Source: Phocaeicola barnesiae DSM 18169 = JCM 13652 (lineage in GTDB: Bacteria; Bacteroidota; Bacteroidia; Bacteroidales; Bacteroidaceae). Taken from it: a stretch of 64,000 nt of DNA. The notes under the pieces are model-generated. The model had not been told where the DNA came from, did not search any database, and saw only the letters and a program-made list of their open reading frames with translations. A program made the translations under genes and the position numbers. This document shows, piece by piece, positions 34,082 through 43,057 of this stretch. The stretch spans positions 26,773 to 90,772 of the forward strand of contig NZ_KB894643.1 of the NCBI RefSeq assembly GCF_000374585.1, given 5' to 3'. How positions within the stretch are numbered: position 1 is the first letter of the stretch; the number at the start of each line of letters is the position of its first letter.

Positions 34082-35158
34082 TTACAGCAACTTTACAAAT
34101 TCATCGAACAGGAATTCCGTATCGGTCGGACCGCTGGCAGCTTCCGGATGGAACTGTGCCGAGAACCAAGGATTCTTCTTGTGACGGATACCTTCGTTCG
34201 AACCGTCGTTCATGTTGATGAAGAGCGGTTCCCAATCGGTTCCCAATGTATTGTTGTCTACCGCATAACCGTGGTTCTGTGAGGTAATGAAACATTTCTC
34301 TGTACCTACCATACGTACCGGCTGGTTGTGGCTGCGGTGTCCGTATTTCAGCTTGTAGATTTTAGCGCCTCCGGCTTTGGAAAGCAACTGGTTACCCATA
34401 CAGATACCGAAGATAGGCAGCTTCTCGTTCTGCATGGCCTTACGGATGTTCTGTACGGCAGCATCGCAGGTATCAGGGTCACCCGGACCGTTCGAGATGA
34501 AGAGACCATCGAATTCCAACGCATTGAAATCGTAGTTCCAAGGTACACGGATGACTTCTACATCACGTTTCAGCAGACAACGGATGATGTTCGATTTCAC
34601 ACCGCAATCTACCAGTACCACCTTTTTCTTACCTTCACCTTCGTTATAACGGATAACTTCCTTGCAGGAAACCTTGTCCACGTAATTCACGCCGGCATAA
34701 GTAGCCTCCGGAATGTTATCCGGCTCGTCGTCGAATACGATTTTTCCCATCATCACCCCGTGCTCACGCAACACTTTAGTCAGCTCACGGGTGTCGATGC
34801 CAGTGATTCCCGGAATCTGTTCACGCTTCAGCCATTCGGCAAGGCTTTCCACAGCGTTCCAATGGCTGTAGTTCTCGCTGTAATCGCTTACGATAATCGC
34901 TTCGGCATGGATTTTCTCACTCTCCATGAATGTAGGTATACCGTTTGCTTCGATAGTAAACGGAGGTACCCCATAGTTACCTACCAGCGGGTAAGTCAGC
35001 GTCATCAGCTGACCGGCATACGAAGGGTCGGTCAAGCTCTCAGGATAGCCGGTCATTGCTGTGTTGAACACCACTTCACCGGCTACCGGTTTCTCATAGC
35101 CGAACGACTTGCCATGGAAGCGGCTCCCGTCGTCGAGGATCAATGTTACATTTCTCAT
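34082..35158 (-). CDS. carA: Carbamoyl-phosphate synthase small chain
   Basis: 358 residues. The N-terminal half is the CarA-specific domain (AMTGYPESLTDPSYAGQLMT); the C-terminal half is a class I glutamine amidotransferase with GICMGNQLLSKA (nucleophile Cys) and FHPEAASGPTDT (His/Glu). It hydrolyses glutamine and passes ammonia to CarB. It lies between the purF-like gene and carB in one operon. Confidence 0.97.
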   Translation of the reverse strand: MRNVTLILDDGSRFHGKSFGYEKPVAGEVVFNTAMTGYPESLTDPSYAGQLMTLTYPLVGNYGVPPFTIEANGIPTFMESEKIHAEAIIVSDYSENYSHWNAVESLAEWLKREQIPGITGIDTRELTKVLREHGVMMGKIVFDDEPDNIPEATYAGVNYVDKVSCKEVIRYNEGEGKKKVVLVDCGVKSNIIRCLLKRDVEVIRVPWNYDFNALEFDGLFISNGPGDPDTCDAAVQNIRKAMQNEKLPIFGICMGNQLLSKAGGAKIYKLKYGHRSHNQPVRMVGTEKCFITSQNHGYAVDNNTLGTDWEPLFINMNDGSNEGIRHKKNPWFSAQFHPEAASGPTDTEFLFDEFVKLL

Positions 35159-35188
35159 TACCTTTATTTATATGTATTGTCGTTTCTA

Positions 35189-37072
35189 TTAAAAATTGAA
35201 ATTCTGTTCCACGTAATCGATGAACGCCTGGTTCACCAGTTTCACACCCCCCGGAGTAGGATAATCGCCGCTGAAGTACCAGTCTCCCTCATGTGCCGGA
35301 CATGCTTCGTGCAGGCCTTCCAGTGTCTGATAGACAATCTCTACCTTGGCCTGGGTACCGGCCGGTGTCAGCAGTTCCACCATCTTGGCGGAAACCTCTT
35401 CGTCCGTGAACGGCGCATAGATTTCCTTCACATAGTTCACCATCTGTTCTTTCGGCAGTCCTGCCTGTTCCTTCGATTTCCGGTAGGCTTCGCGGATAAC
35501 ATCCACCATGCCCCGATCCACCAGCAATGCAACGGCTGCCTTAAAGGCGATGAACTGTTCCATACTTGCCATATCGATACCGTAATAATCCGGATAACGC
35601 ACTTGCGGAGAGGAAGACACGATGACAATCTTCTTCGGATGCAGACGGTCCAGAATACTGATGATACTCTGTTTCAACGTAGTTCCACGCACAATGCTGT
35701 CATCAATGATGACCAGGTTATCCTCGTATGGAATCAAGCTTCCGTAAGTGATGTCATATACATGGGCAGCCAGGTCATTCCGGGTATTTCCTTCGGCAAT
35801 GAAAGTACGGAGCTTGATATCCTTGATAGCCACCTTCTCACTCCGGATACGTTGCGAGAGAATCTGTTCCAATTCGCTATGGCTCGGTTTGTGGCCCAAT
35901 GCTTCGATACGCTTAATCTTCAGCTGGTTCAGATAATTGTCAAAACCTTCCAGCATGCCGTAGAAAGCCACCTCTGCCGTATTCGGAATGAAAGAGAACA
36001 CCGTATGTACCACGTCGTTGTCAATAGCCTTCAGAATCGGGTCGACCAGTTTCTCTCCCAGCAACTTGCGTTCCTGGTAAATGTCCATGTCGCTACCCCG
36101 GCTGAAATAGATGCGTTCGAACGAACAGGCCTTCTTCTGTTTCGGTTCATTGATCTGTGCCAGACGCATCTCCCCTTTCTTGTTCACCAGAATGGCTTGT
36201 CCCGGTTCCAGTTCCTGAATGCTGTCTGCCGGAACATTCAGCGCGGTCTGGATAACCGGACGTTCCGAAGCCAAAACCATGATTTCATCGTCCATGTACC
36301 AGAATCCCGGTCGGATGCCCCACGGGTCGCGTACGGCGAAACACTCTCCGCTACCGGTCAACCCACAGATGACATATCCTCCATCCCATTTGGGGCTTGA
36401 AGTCTTCAGCACGTTAGTCAGGTCAATCCGGTCTTCTATGGCATGCGTAATGTCCATACCAACCAGTCCTTCGGCACTGCATTCGGTATAAAGGCGCTCC
36501 ACTTCTCTGTCCAGACGGTGTCCCACCTGTTCCAACATGATGTAAGTATCGGCATATTTCCGTGGATGCTGACCGTCTGCTGTAATATCGGCAAAGATTT
36601 CGTCGACATTCGTCAGATTGAAATTTCCGCACAATGCCAGGTTCTTGGCCCGCCAGTTGTTCCGGCGGAGGAACGGATGCACATACGAGATACCGCTTTT
36701 ACCCGTAGTAGAGTAACGCAAATGCCCCATGTACAGTTCGCCGGCAAACGGCAGACACTGTTTGGCATATTCGGCATCGTGAAGCTGCTCCTGTGTCAGG
36801 TCCTTGAAACAACTGTGTACCGTACTGAATATTTCGGTAATGGCACCCGAACCGAGTCCACGTTCACGGAACATGTATTCCTCGCCCGGATTGGCCTGCA
36901 GCTTCACACACGCCAGCCCCGCGGCTTCCTGTCCTCTGTTGTGCTGCTTTTCCATCAGCAGATAGAGCTTGTTCAGCCCGTACATCCAGGTACCATATTT
37001 TTCCTGATAATATTCCAACGGCTTCAGCAACCGAATCATTGCGACACCGCATTCATGTTTTAGAGGTTCCAT
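35189..37072 (-). CDS. purF: Amidophosphoribosyltransferase (PurF-type), long form
   Basis: A 627-residue protein, longer than the common 460-500 residues of PurF. The N-terminal Ntn glutaminase starts MEPLKHECGVAMI, with the likely nucleophile Cys 8 exposed after processing, and has NRGQEAAGLA and HLRYSTTGKS. The C-terminal phosphoribosyltransferase has LVIIDDSIVRGTTL, the PRPP loop. It converts PRPP and glutamine to phosphoribosylamine. First gene of an operon with carA and carB, 30 bases upstream of carA, which joins purine entry with carbamoyl phosphate supply. Confidence 0.88.
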   Translation of the reverse strand: MEPLKHECGVAMIRLLKPLEYYQEKYGTWMYGLNKLYLLMEKQHNRGQEAAGLACVKLQANPGEEYMFRERGLGSGAITEIFSTVHSCFKDLTQEQLHDAEYAKQCLPFAGELYMGHLRYSTTGKSGISYVHPFLRRNNWRAKNLALCGNFNLTNVDEIFADITADGQHPRKYADTYIMLEQVGHRLDREVERLYTECSAEGLVGMDITHAIEDRIDLTNVLKTSSPKWDGGYVICGLTGSGECFAVRDPWGIRPGFWYMDDEIMVLASERPVIQTALNVPADSIQELEPGQAILVNKKGEMRLAQINEPKQKKACSFERIYFSRGSDMDIYQERKLLGEKLVDPILKAIDNDVVHTVFSFIPNTAEVAFYGMLEGFDNYLNQLKIKRIEALGHKPSHSELEQILSQRIRSEKVAIKDIKLRTFIAEGNTRNDLAAHVYDITYGSLIPYEDNLVIIDDSIVRGTTLKQSIISILDRLHPKKIVIVSSSPQVRYPDYYGIDMASMEQFIAFKAAVALLVDRGMVDVIREAYRKSKEQAGLPKEQMVNYVKEIYAPFTDEEVSAKMVELLTPAGTQAKVEIVYQTLEGLHEACPAHEGDWYFSGDYPTPGGVKLVNQAFIDYVEQNFNF

Positions 37073-37437
37073 ATCTAGCTATAAAGTTTTTTGTATCTGT
37101 ATCCGTGTTATCCCGTTCCATTTTTCCTTACCTATCTGTCCCGTATAAATGCAACAACGCCCGGATATGCCGAAAAGCAATTCCGGGTGTCGCAGTATCT
37201 AAACAAAAACGATATGAAAAACAATGGAAGAAAAAATACGATGTGAAAGCCATCTGCTGTTGAATGAAAAAGAAGAAATAAGCAAAGGGAAACGGCTTCA
37301 GACTGACAGCTTCATTTCCATTTGTCCCGAAACTAAATCCATCCGACACTGCGTTCGAATATCCAATGAATTTTTCCTTATAATCTTTCAATCTATTACT
37401 CATCCAACGAATTTATGTCACATCACAATTCGGGTTG
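37073..37437 (-). promoter_or_regulatory. Long 5' leader of the purF-car operon
   Basis: Starting from the -7 box at 37438-37445, the leader would be about 360 bases. It contains a CCCGGA/TCCGGG hairpin (37163-37190) and an open frame (37128-37403, minus) that begins MSNRLKDYKEKFIGYSNAVS but turns into Phe-rich sequence. I see no known riboswitch. Leader attenuation or a short upstream peptide are possibilities. Confidence 0.4.
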
Positions 37438-37464
37438 CAAATATAGTGACTTTTGAAAAAACAA
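37438..37464 (-). promoter_or_regulatory. Promoter of purF-car operon
   Basis: TATATTTG on the minus strand (37438-37445) with TTG at 37462-37464; spacing of 16 is shorter than the usual 19-21. Confidence 0.55.
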
Positions 37465-37557
37465 TCTAACGAAAAGACAAGTTTCTGATTCAATGTTTCG
37501 ATTTTTTTTCATCCATCCGCCTTCCTTCATTTTTTTCTCACTTTTTTAGGGATTTTG

Positions 37558-37588
37558 TTTTGTGTATTCAAAGAAAGCCGTAAATTTG
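37558..37588 (+). promoter_or_regulatory. Promoter of tRNA-Thr
   Basis: TTTTG (37558-37562) and TAAATTTG (37581-37588), 18 bases apart, lie 33 bases upstream of the tRNA. The region between 37446 and 37558 shows nothing else. Confidence 0.6.
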
Positions 37589-37621
37589 CATCGCTTTTGA
37601 AAAGGAATGCTCAAAAGAGTT

Positions 37622-37697
37622 GCCGAAATAACTCAGTTGGTAGAGTAACTCATTCGTAATGAGTAAGTCGCGGGTTCGAGTCCCGCTTTCGGCTCCA
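37622..37697 (+). tRNA. tRNA-Thr(CGU)
   Basis: Acceptor GCCGAAA pairs with TTTCGGC; anticodon stem ACTCA/TGAGT holds the loop with CGT; T loop TTCGAGT; CCA is encoded at 37695-37697. A terminator follows at once. Confidence 0.95.
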
Positions 37698-37698
37698 G

Positions 37699-37733
37699 AA
37701 GGAAGTGCTGATAATCAGTACTTCCTTTTTTTG
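37699..37733 (+). terminator. Terminator of tRNA-Thr
   Basis: AAGGAAGTGCTGA pairs with TCAGTACTTCCTT, followed by a run of T. Confidence 0.9.
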
Positions 37734-37752
37734 TAACCTTATCGGTTCAACT

Positions 37753-37805
37753 AAAAAAGGGTCGGCACAAAGCTTTTGGATTTAACAAAATACCTGACCG
37801 ACCCT
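37753..37805 (-). terminator. Terminator of the PUL operon
   Basis: AGGGTCGG (37758-37765) pairs with CCGACCCT (37798-37805); on the minus strand six T follow. It ends the leftward PUL transcript 30 bases after the last GH3 gene. Confidence 0.8.
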
Positions 37806-37833
37806 AACCAATCTCTAGCAAAAATATCTGAAA

Positions 37834-40503
37834 CTATTCAAGGACTGTAAATGACGAATACATTTCTACCTCCGAACTGCCTCCTACTCCCAACTTGTAA
37901 GTTCCAGGAGACAACTTCACGGTATTCGACCGGTCGTCCCACCACTCCAATTCCTTGCCTGACAATTCGAATTGGACATCGACCGTTTTTCCTTGAGGAA
38001 TAGATACCCGCTTGAAGGAACGAAGCGTCTTGACCGGTCCTTGCTCATCGTTCTGCTTATGCAGATAAAGCTGAACAACTTCTTCTCCATCCCGGTTTCC
38101 AACGTTCGAAACAGGTACGGTAACCTGTAACTTTTCTCCATCAGCTACGGTTGTCTTATCCAACTTAACGGTTCCATACCGGAAAGTGGTATAACTCAGA
38201 CCATATCCAAACGGGAAAAGTGGTTTGTCCGTCATAAAACGATACGTCCGCCCCGCCATGCTATAATCTTCAAAATCGGGCAGTTGGCTGACATCCCGAT
38301 AGAACGTTACCGGAAGCCGACCCGCCGGATTATAATCACCGAACAATACATCGGCTACAGCAGTTCCTCCCTGCTGTCCGGGATACCAAGCCTGCAGAAT
38401 GGCATCACAGGTAACCGTTTCAGGCACAAGTCCAATGGGAGAACCGGAACAATTCACCAGAATCACTTTCTTCCCGGCATCATGCAACGCCGCAAGTAGT
38501 TTTCGCTGTACATCCGGCAATTCGATACTTAAACGGTCTCCTTTCCGGAAGCCAGGCAAGTCAACGCCCATCTCTTCTCCTTCCAGACTTGGAGAAATAC
38601 CACCGACAAAAATTACGACATCCGCCTCCTTCACGGCATCCACAGACCGGGCTATGTCTACCTTTCGCTTGAATCCCATATCAAAATTAAGCTGTGCATC
38701 GCTCTGTAGATATTCGAAATCCAGTGTAATATCGTATTTCTTTCCGGCCACTACCTGCATGGAACAAGACTGCCTGTTTCCTCCATGGTGGTTATGGAAT
38801 GCCAACAACTCCTTCCCATTGACCGTCAGCCTGCCTTTACCGAACGAATACAGGTCAAAAACGATTTCACCGGATACTTCCGGAATGTAACTGCTACGGT
38901 AGGTAGCAGAAAAGTCTGTCAGATTTACTCCAGGAGCAAAAACCGTTGCTCCTGACGTACAGAAATTAAACGGAGTAAGCACCTGATTCTCTACATCGGC
39001 CACTCCTTCGTGATTGACATTATTCCAATATTGAGCAGTAAACCCAGGCCCCTTTTCAGAGCGACATTTACTGAATACACTTTCCAACAAAGTCTCTCCT
39101 ACCCACGGACATCCCTGTTCATATATCAGTCTGTCACCTTTACCCAAAGCCGATTGAATTCCCTCCAGAATAGTCACTGTCCGGGCAGGCATTCCGTTGT
39201 AGTTTCCCCACATCATCACCGAGTCCTTGGCATTGGGTCCCATAACAGCCACCTGTAAGCCTCCACGTTTCAGCGGCAATATTCCATCCTTGTTAAGTAA
39301 CAGTGTCATGGATTCTCTCGCCATTTTCAAGGCCAATGAATCGTGTGCCGGCGAAGCCACTACAGAATACAGAATCTTAGTCCACGAAACCTCACCAGGA
39401 TCATCCATCTCTCCCAAAGCAAAGCGCGCTTTCAACAGCCGTTTCAAGGAACGGTCTACCGCCTCTTCATCAATCAGATTTTTGCGGGCAGCCTCTGTCA
39501 AGGATTCGAAAGTCGCTCCACATTCCAGATCAGTTCCGCTCAAGACAGCCGCAGAAGCCGCAGAAGCCGAATCCTTGTGAGTCTTGTGTCCGTTTTCACT
39601 GAAAAAATCATTGATGGCCCAGCAGTCACTCAACACAATGCCGTCAAATCCCCATTCCTCCCGCAAAATCTGTGTAAGCAGACGCTTATTGCCACAGCAG
39701 GGTTCACCTTCAAAACGGTTATAAGCACACATCACTTCCTTTACATCGGCCTCTTGTACCAACGACTTGAAGGCAGGCAAATAGGTTTCATAGAGTTCAC
39801 GGGGAGTCAGATTCTCCACATCAAACGAATGCCGGTTCCATTCCGGTCCGGAGTGCACAGCAAAATGTTTGGCACACGCATACAGCTTATCATATTTGCC
39901 GTCATTCGTTCCCTGCAGTCCTTTCACTACCTGCACACCCATCCGGCTGGTCAGATACGGATCTTCACCATAAGTCTCGATACCACGTCCCCAACGAGGA
40001 TCCCGATAAATGTTCACGGTAGGAGTCCACATCGTCAATCCCTGATACCTTTCCCGACTACCCATCGATACATAATGGGTATTTTTAGCACGGGCCTCAT
40101 CAGAAACGGCAGTAAACACCTGATAAACGAGGGAATCATCGAACGAAGCAGCCATTCCGATGGGCTGAGGAAAAACAGTGGCAAGACCAGCACGCGCCAC
40201 ACCATGAAGAGCCTCATTCCACCAGTTATAAGGTTTGATACCTAAACGTTCCACCGGCTTGGAAACATCCATCATCAAAGAAATCTTTTCCGGAAGCGTC
40301 AGTTCCTTCAACAATAATTCGGCCCTTTCCTCGGGAGACAAGGAAGTATCTCTAAAATCAGACGCCACCCGAGCATTTTCAGCTGTAAGGGCTTCATTAT
40401 CTGTATCCGGAAACATATCATCCGCATACCTCTCTATTCCGGCATATAGGGGGAATATACAAAAACAGCTTATCAAAAGCAGCGGGAAAAGGTGTTTATT
40501 CAT
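37834..40503 (-). CDS. GH3 glycosidase with PA14 insert
   Basis: 889 residues from ATG 40503 (MNKHLFPLLLISCFCIFPLY), a signal peptide; the frame's earlier ATG is 45 bases up. GH3 landmarks are NWWNEALHGVA, GRGIETYGEDPYL, KHFAVHSGPEW and VLSDCWAIND with the nucleophile Asp at about residue 293. A PA14-like domain is inserted in the second GH3 domain (about 480-620, FTAQYWNN.. and GKGRLTVNGKELL), followed by an FnIII-like C-terminus. NWWNEALHG is frequent in the beta-xylosidase/beta-glucosidase branch. Last gene of the PUL run; it would trim oligosaccharides in the periplasm. Confidence 0.9.
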   Translation of the reverse strand: MNKHLFPLLLISCFCIFPLYAGIERYADDMFPDTDNEALTAENARVASDFRDTSLSPEERAELLLKELTLPEKISLMMDVSKPVERLGIKPYNWWNEALHGVARAGLATVFPQPIGMAASFDDSLVYQVFTAVSDEARAKNTHYVSMGSRERYQGLTMWTPTVNIYRDPRWGRGIETYGEDPYLTSRMGVQVVKGLQGTNDGKYDKLYACAKHFAVHSGPEWNRHSFDVENLTPRELYETYLPAFKSLVQEADVKEVMCAYNRFEGEPCCGNKRLLTQILREEWGFDGIVLSDCWAINDFFSENGHKTHKDSASAASAAVLSGTDLECGATFESLTEAARKNLIDEEAVDRSLKRLLKARFALGEMDDPGEVSWTKILYSVVASPAHDSLALKMARESMTLLLNKDGILPLKRGGLQVAVMGPNAKDSVMMWGNYNGMPARTVTILEGIQSALGKGDRLIYEQGCPWVGETLLESVFSKCRSEKGPGFTAQYWNNVNHEGVADVENQVLTPFNFCTSGATVFAPGVNLTDFSATYRSSYIPEVSGEIVFDLYSFGKGRLTVNGKELLAFHNHHGGNRQSCSMQVVAGKKYDITLDFEYLQSDAQLNFDMGFKRKVDIARSVDAVKEADVVIFVGGISPSLEGEEMGVDLPGFRKGDRLSIELPDVQRKLLAALHDAGKKVILVNCSGSPIGLVPETVTCDAILQAWYPGQQGGTAVADVLFGDYNPAGRLPVTFYRDVSQLPDFEDYSMAGRTYRFMTDKPLFPFGYGLSYTTFRYGTVKLDKTTVADGEKLQVTVPVSNVGNRDGEEVVQLYLHKQNDEQGPVKTLRSFKRVSIPQGKTVDVQFELSGKELEWWDDRSNTVKLSPGTYKLGVGGSSEVEMYSSFTVLE

Positions 40504-40664
40504 ACTCAAAAGTAACAGATTTAATTTAAGTATTTGAATCGAATACAATTACCATACAAAGATATGAGATAGATTCATAATCACACCGAAAACACATAAA
40601 AAAGATTCCCTGCCAGACAAACCGATATACATCTGATTCATCCGGCAGGTTCTTTTCCTTCTCC

Positions 40665-43016
40665 TTATTTGTTAGGGGTTTCCCAAACTTTTGTTTCAGC
40701 GCATTTCAAATCAACCCACTGGTCACCGCACTTCAGCTTGAAGTCTCCGGCTTCCAGACGCCACTTGCCATCATATCCAACAAAGGCAAGGTCACTACCG
40801 TTGATTATCATTTTTACAGTCTTTGTTTCACCCGGATTCAAAGCAATCTTTTCAAAATTACGCAAACGGATATTATCCGGTGTACTGCTTGCCACCAGGT
40901 CTTTGGAAAATAACAGAACTGCTTCTTTTCCTGCCACCTTACCGGTATTGGTCACATCCACCGTCACTACAATCTCATCGTCAGCGGTAAACAAAGCCTT
41001 GTTTGCTCTCAGGTTACTGTACTTATAAGTAGTATAACTCAAACCGTAACCGAACGGCCACTGTACATCCATGACTGAATCATAATTGTAATTACCTCCC
41101 ATTTGTCCCAGATTCTCACACGGTTTATAATCGTAAGTAGCAAGTGCATTGATATACTTCGGATAAGTAAAAGGCAATTTCGCACTAAAATTAGCATCGC
41201 CAGCCATCAGGTTAGCCAAGGCGTCACCACCATAATTGCTCGGCAACATGACATTGATAACTCCTTGTGCCAAAGGCTCGATATCATTGATAAGTCGCGG
41301 ACGCCCTTCGTTCAAGACCAATACAATCGGTTTCCCCGTCTTGGCCAATGCTTTGACCAAATTACGCTGATTCTCCGAAAGAGTCAGATCGGTCAGATTA
41401 CCCGGAGTCTCGCAATAAGAATTTTCACCGATACAAGCCACAATCACATCGGCACGTGAAGCAGCTGCAACCGCCTTGCCGATTTCAGGAGTATTCTCCT
41501 CCCACCAGTTGTCGTTCTTATAAGATGCGTATGTTACTCCCGGTTCGTAAATAACGTTTTCTTTGCCATATTTGTTGCAGAGTGATTCATAAATGGTGTT
41601 GTATGCACCCGCACATTCATCAGCCAAATGTCCCTGCCAACTATAAGACCAACCTCCGTTCAGACACCGCATAGAATTGGCATTCGGACCGGTCAGGAGG
41701 ATGCGTTTACCTTTTACAATAGGCAGTACCTCACCTTCATTTTTAAGCAGGACTTCCGACTCCTCTGCAGCCTGCAATGCAATATCGGCAAACTCTTTGG
41801 AACCGAACTTATCATATTTCCGGATATCCCAGTACGGATTGTCGAACAACCCAAGACGGTACTTCAGGCGCAAGACACGAGCTACCGCATCGTCAATACG
41901 GCTCATCGGCACTTCCCCCTCTTCCACCAATTCCTTCAGATACGTACAGAAACTTACTTCATAAGGAACCATGGACATATCGATACCGGCATTGATGGCT
42001 ATTTTGATAGCTTCTTTCTTGGTAGCAGCGATATGGTCACGCGTACACAGATTATTGATGTCCGCCCAGTCTGTTACTACCATTCCATCCCAGTTAAGGT
42101 CTTCTTTCAACCATTCGGTCAGAAACTCCCGGTTGGCATGGAAGGGCAAACCATTGTCAACCCCGGAATTGACCATTACACTAAGTGCACCGTTACGAAC
42201 AGCAGCCAGGAAAGGAGCAAAATGCTTTTCCCTCATATCACTGCGGGAAATGGAAGAAGGAGTACGGTCCTTTCCGGATACAGGTACACCATAACCCATA
42301 TAATGCTTCATACAGGCAGCTACATTATATGCTCCGATATGATTCGGATCATTGCCCTGAAAACCAGAAACAGCGGCCTTACCCATTTCAGCATTCACAT
42401 AACAATCCTCTCCATAATTCTCCCACATACGCGACCAACGCGGGTCTCGTCCCAAATCAACAACCGGCGCGTAAGTCCAAGGAATACAACTGGCCTTGGT
42501 TTCATACGCAGAAACTTCCGCTCCTTTCCGTGTCAATTCCCGATTGAAAGTGGCTCCCATATTGACACCTTGGGGAAACATGGTTCCCCCCAACGTATAC
42601 GTTGTTCCATGGATTTGGTCTACTCCATAAATGCAGGGGATTCCAATCTCCTTCATGGAAACATCCTGAATTATTTTGATGGCCTCTGCCCATTTTTCTT
42701 TCTCCTGCGCCACACTTAAAGGAACATTCAACAGGGAACCTACCTTATATTTACCGATAACGGTATCAAGCATCGCCGTACTCAAGGTAAAACCTTTCTC
42801 CTTGCTAGCCCCGAAATCCGTTACGACATCAATCGTGATTTCACACATCTGACCGATTTTCTCTTCCAAAGTCATTCGTTCCAGCCATTGTTGGATATTG
42901 GCTTCTATTTCCGGATCAGCAGGAATAGCCGGCGCTACTTTATTTTCGACATTACCACAAGCACAAAAATTAGCGCCCAACAGTAAGGCTCCTACTACAT
43001 TTCTTATTTGTTTCAT
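40665..43016 (-). CDS. GH3 beta-glucosidase, lipoprotein
   Basis: 783 residues. The start [20 protein letters not shown] ends in a lipobox-like CAC, so a lipidated Cys near residue 20 is likely. Landmarks are [45 protein letters not shown] and [11 protein letters not shown] (nucleophile Asp, about 316), a C-terminal alpha/beta sandwich and FnIII-like domain. This is the BglX-like branch acting on beta-glucosides such as laminari- or gentio-oligosaccharides; exact linkage cannot be read. It lies 41 bases after the GH5-GH3 gene. Confidence 0.9.
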   Translation of the reverse strand: MKQIRNVVGALLLGANFCACGNVENKVAPAIPADPEIEANIQQWLERMTLEEKIGQMCEITIDVVTDFGASKEKGFTLSTAMLDTVIGKYKVGSLLNVPLSVAQEKEKWAEAIKIIQDVSMKEIGIPCIYGVDQIHGTTYTLGGTMFPQGVNMGATFNRELTRKGAEVSAYETKASCIPWTYAPVVDLGRDPRWSRMWENYGEDCYVNAEMGKAAVSGFQGNDPNHIGAYNVAACMKHYMGYGVPVSGKDRTPSSISRSDMREKHFAPFLAAVRNGALSVMVNSGVDNGLPFHANREFLTEWLKEDLNWDGMVVTDWADINNLCTRDHIAATKKEAIKIAINAGIDMSMVPYEVSFCTYLKELVEEGEVPMSRIDDAVARVLRLKYRLGLFDNPYWDIRKYDKFGSKEFADIALQAAEESEVLLKNEGEVLPIVKGKRILLTGPNANSMRCLNGGWSYSWQGHLADECAGAYNTIYESLCNKYGKENVIYEPGVTYASYKNDNWWEENTPEIGKAVAAASRADVIVACIGENSYCETPGNLTDLTLSENQRNLVKALAKTGKPIVLVLNEGRPRLINDIEPLAQGVINVMLPSNYGGDALANLMAGDANFSAKLPFTYPKYINALATYDYKPCENLGQMGGNYNYDSVMDVQWPFGYGLSYTTYKYSNLRANKALFTADDEIVVTVDVTNTGKVAGKEAVLLFSKDLVASSTPDNIRLRNFEKIALNPGETKTVKMIINGSDLAFVGYDGKWRLEAGDFKLKCGDQWVDLKCAETKVWETPNK

Positions 43017-43057
43017 ACTATAAGTCTTTATCGTTTATTTCTTTACTATATACAAAA

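Noticed and set aside
34328-36400. 690-codon open frame on the plus strand opposite purF and carA
   Set aside because: It lies fully antisense to two well-identified genes, has no family motif, and its length is explained by the codon use of the real genes.
37128-37403. 91-codon frame in the purF leader as a full gene
   Set aside because: Begins plausibly but turns into a Phe-rich low-complexity stretch; kept only as a possible upstream frame.
39343-40245. 300-codon plus-strand frame opposite the GH3 gene
   Set aside because: Shadow of the GH3 frame; composition rich in Ser/Thr/Ile/Arg without motif.
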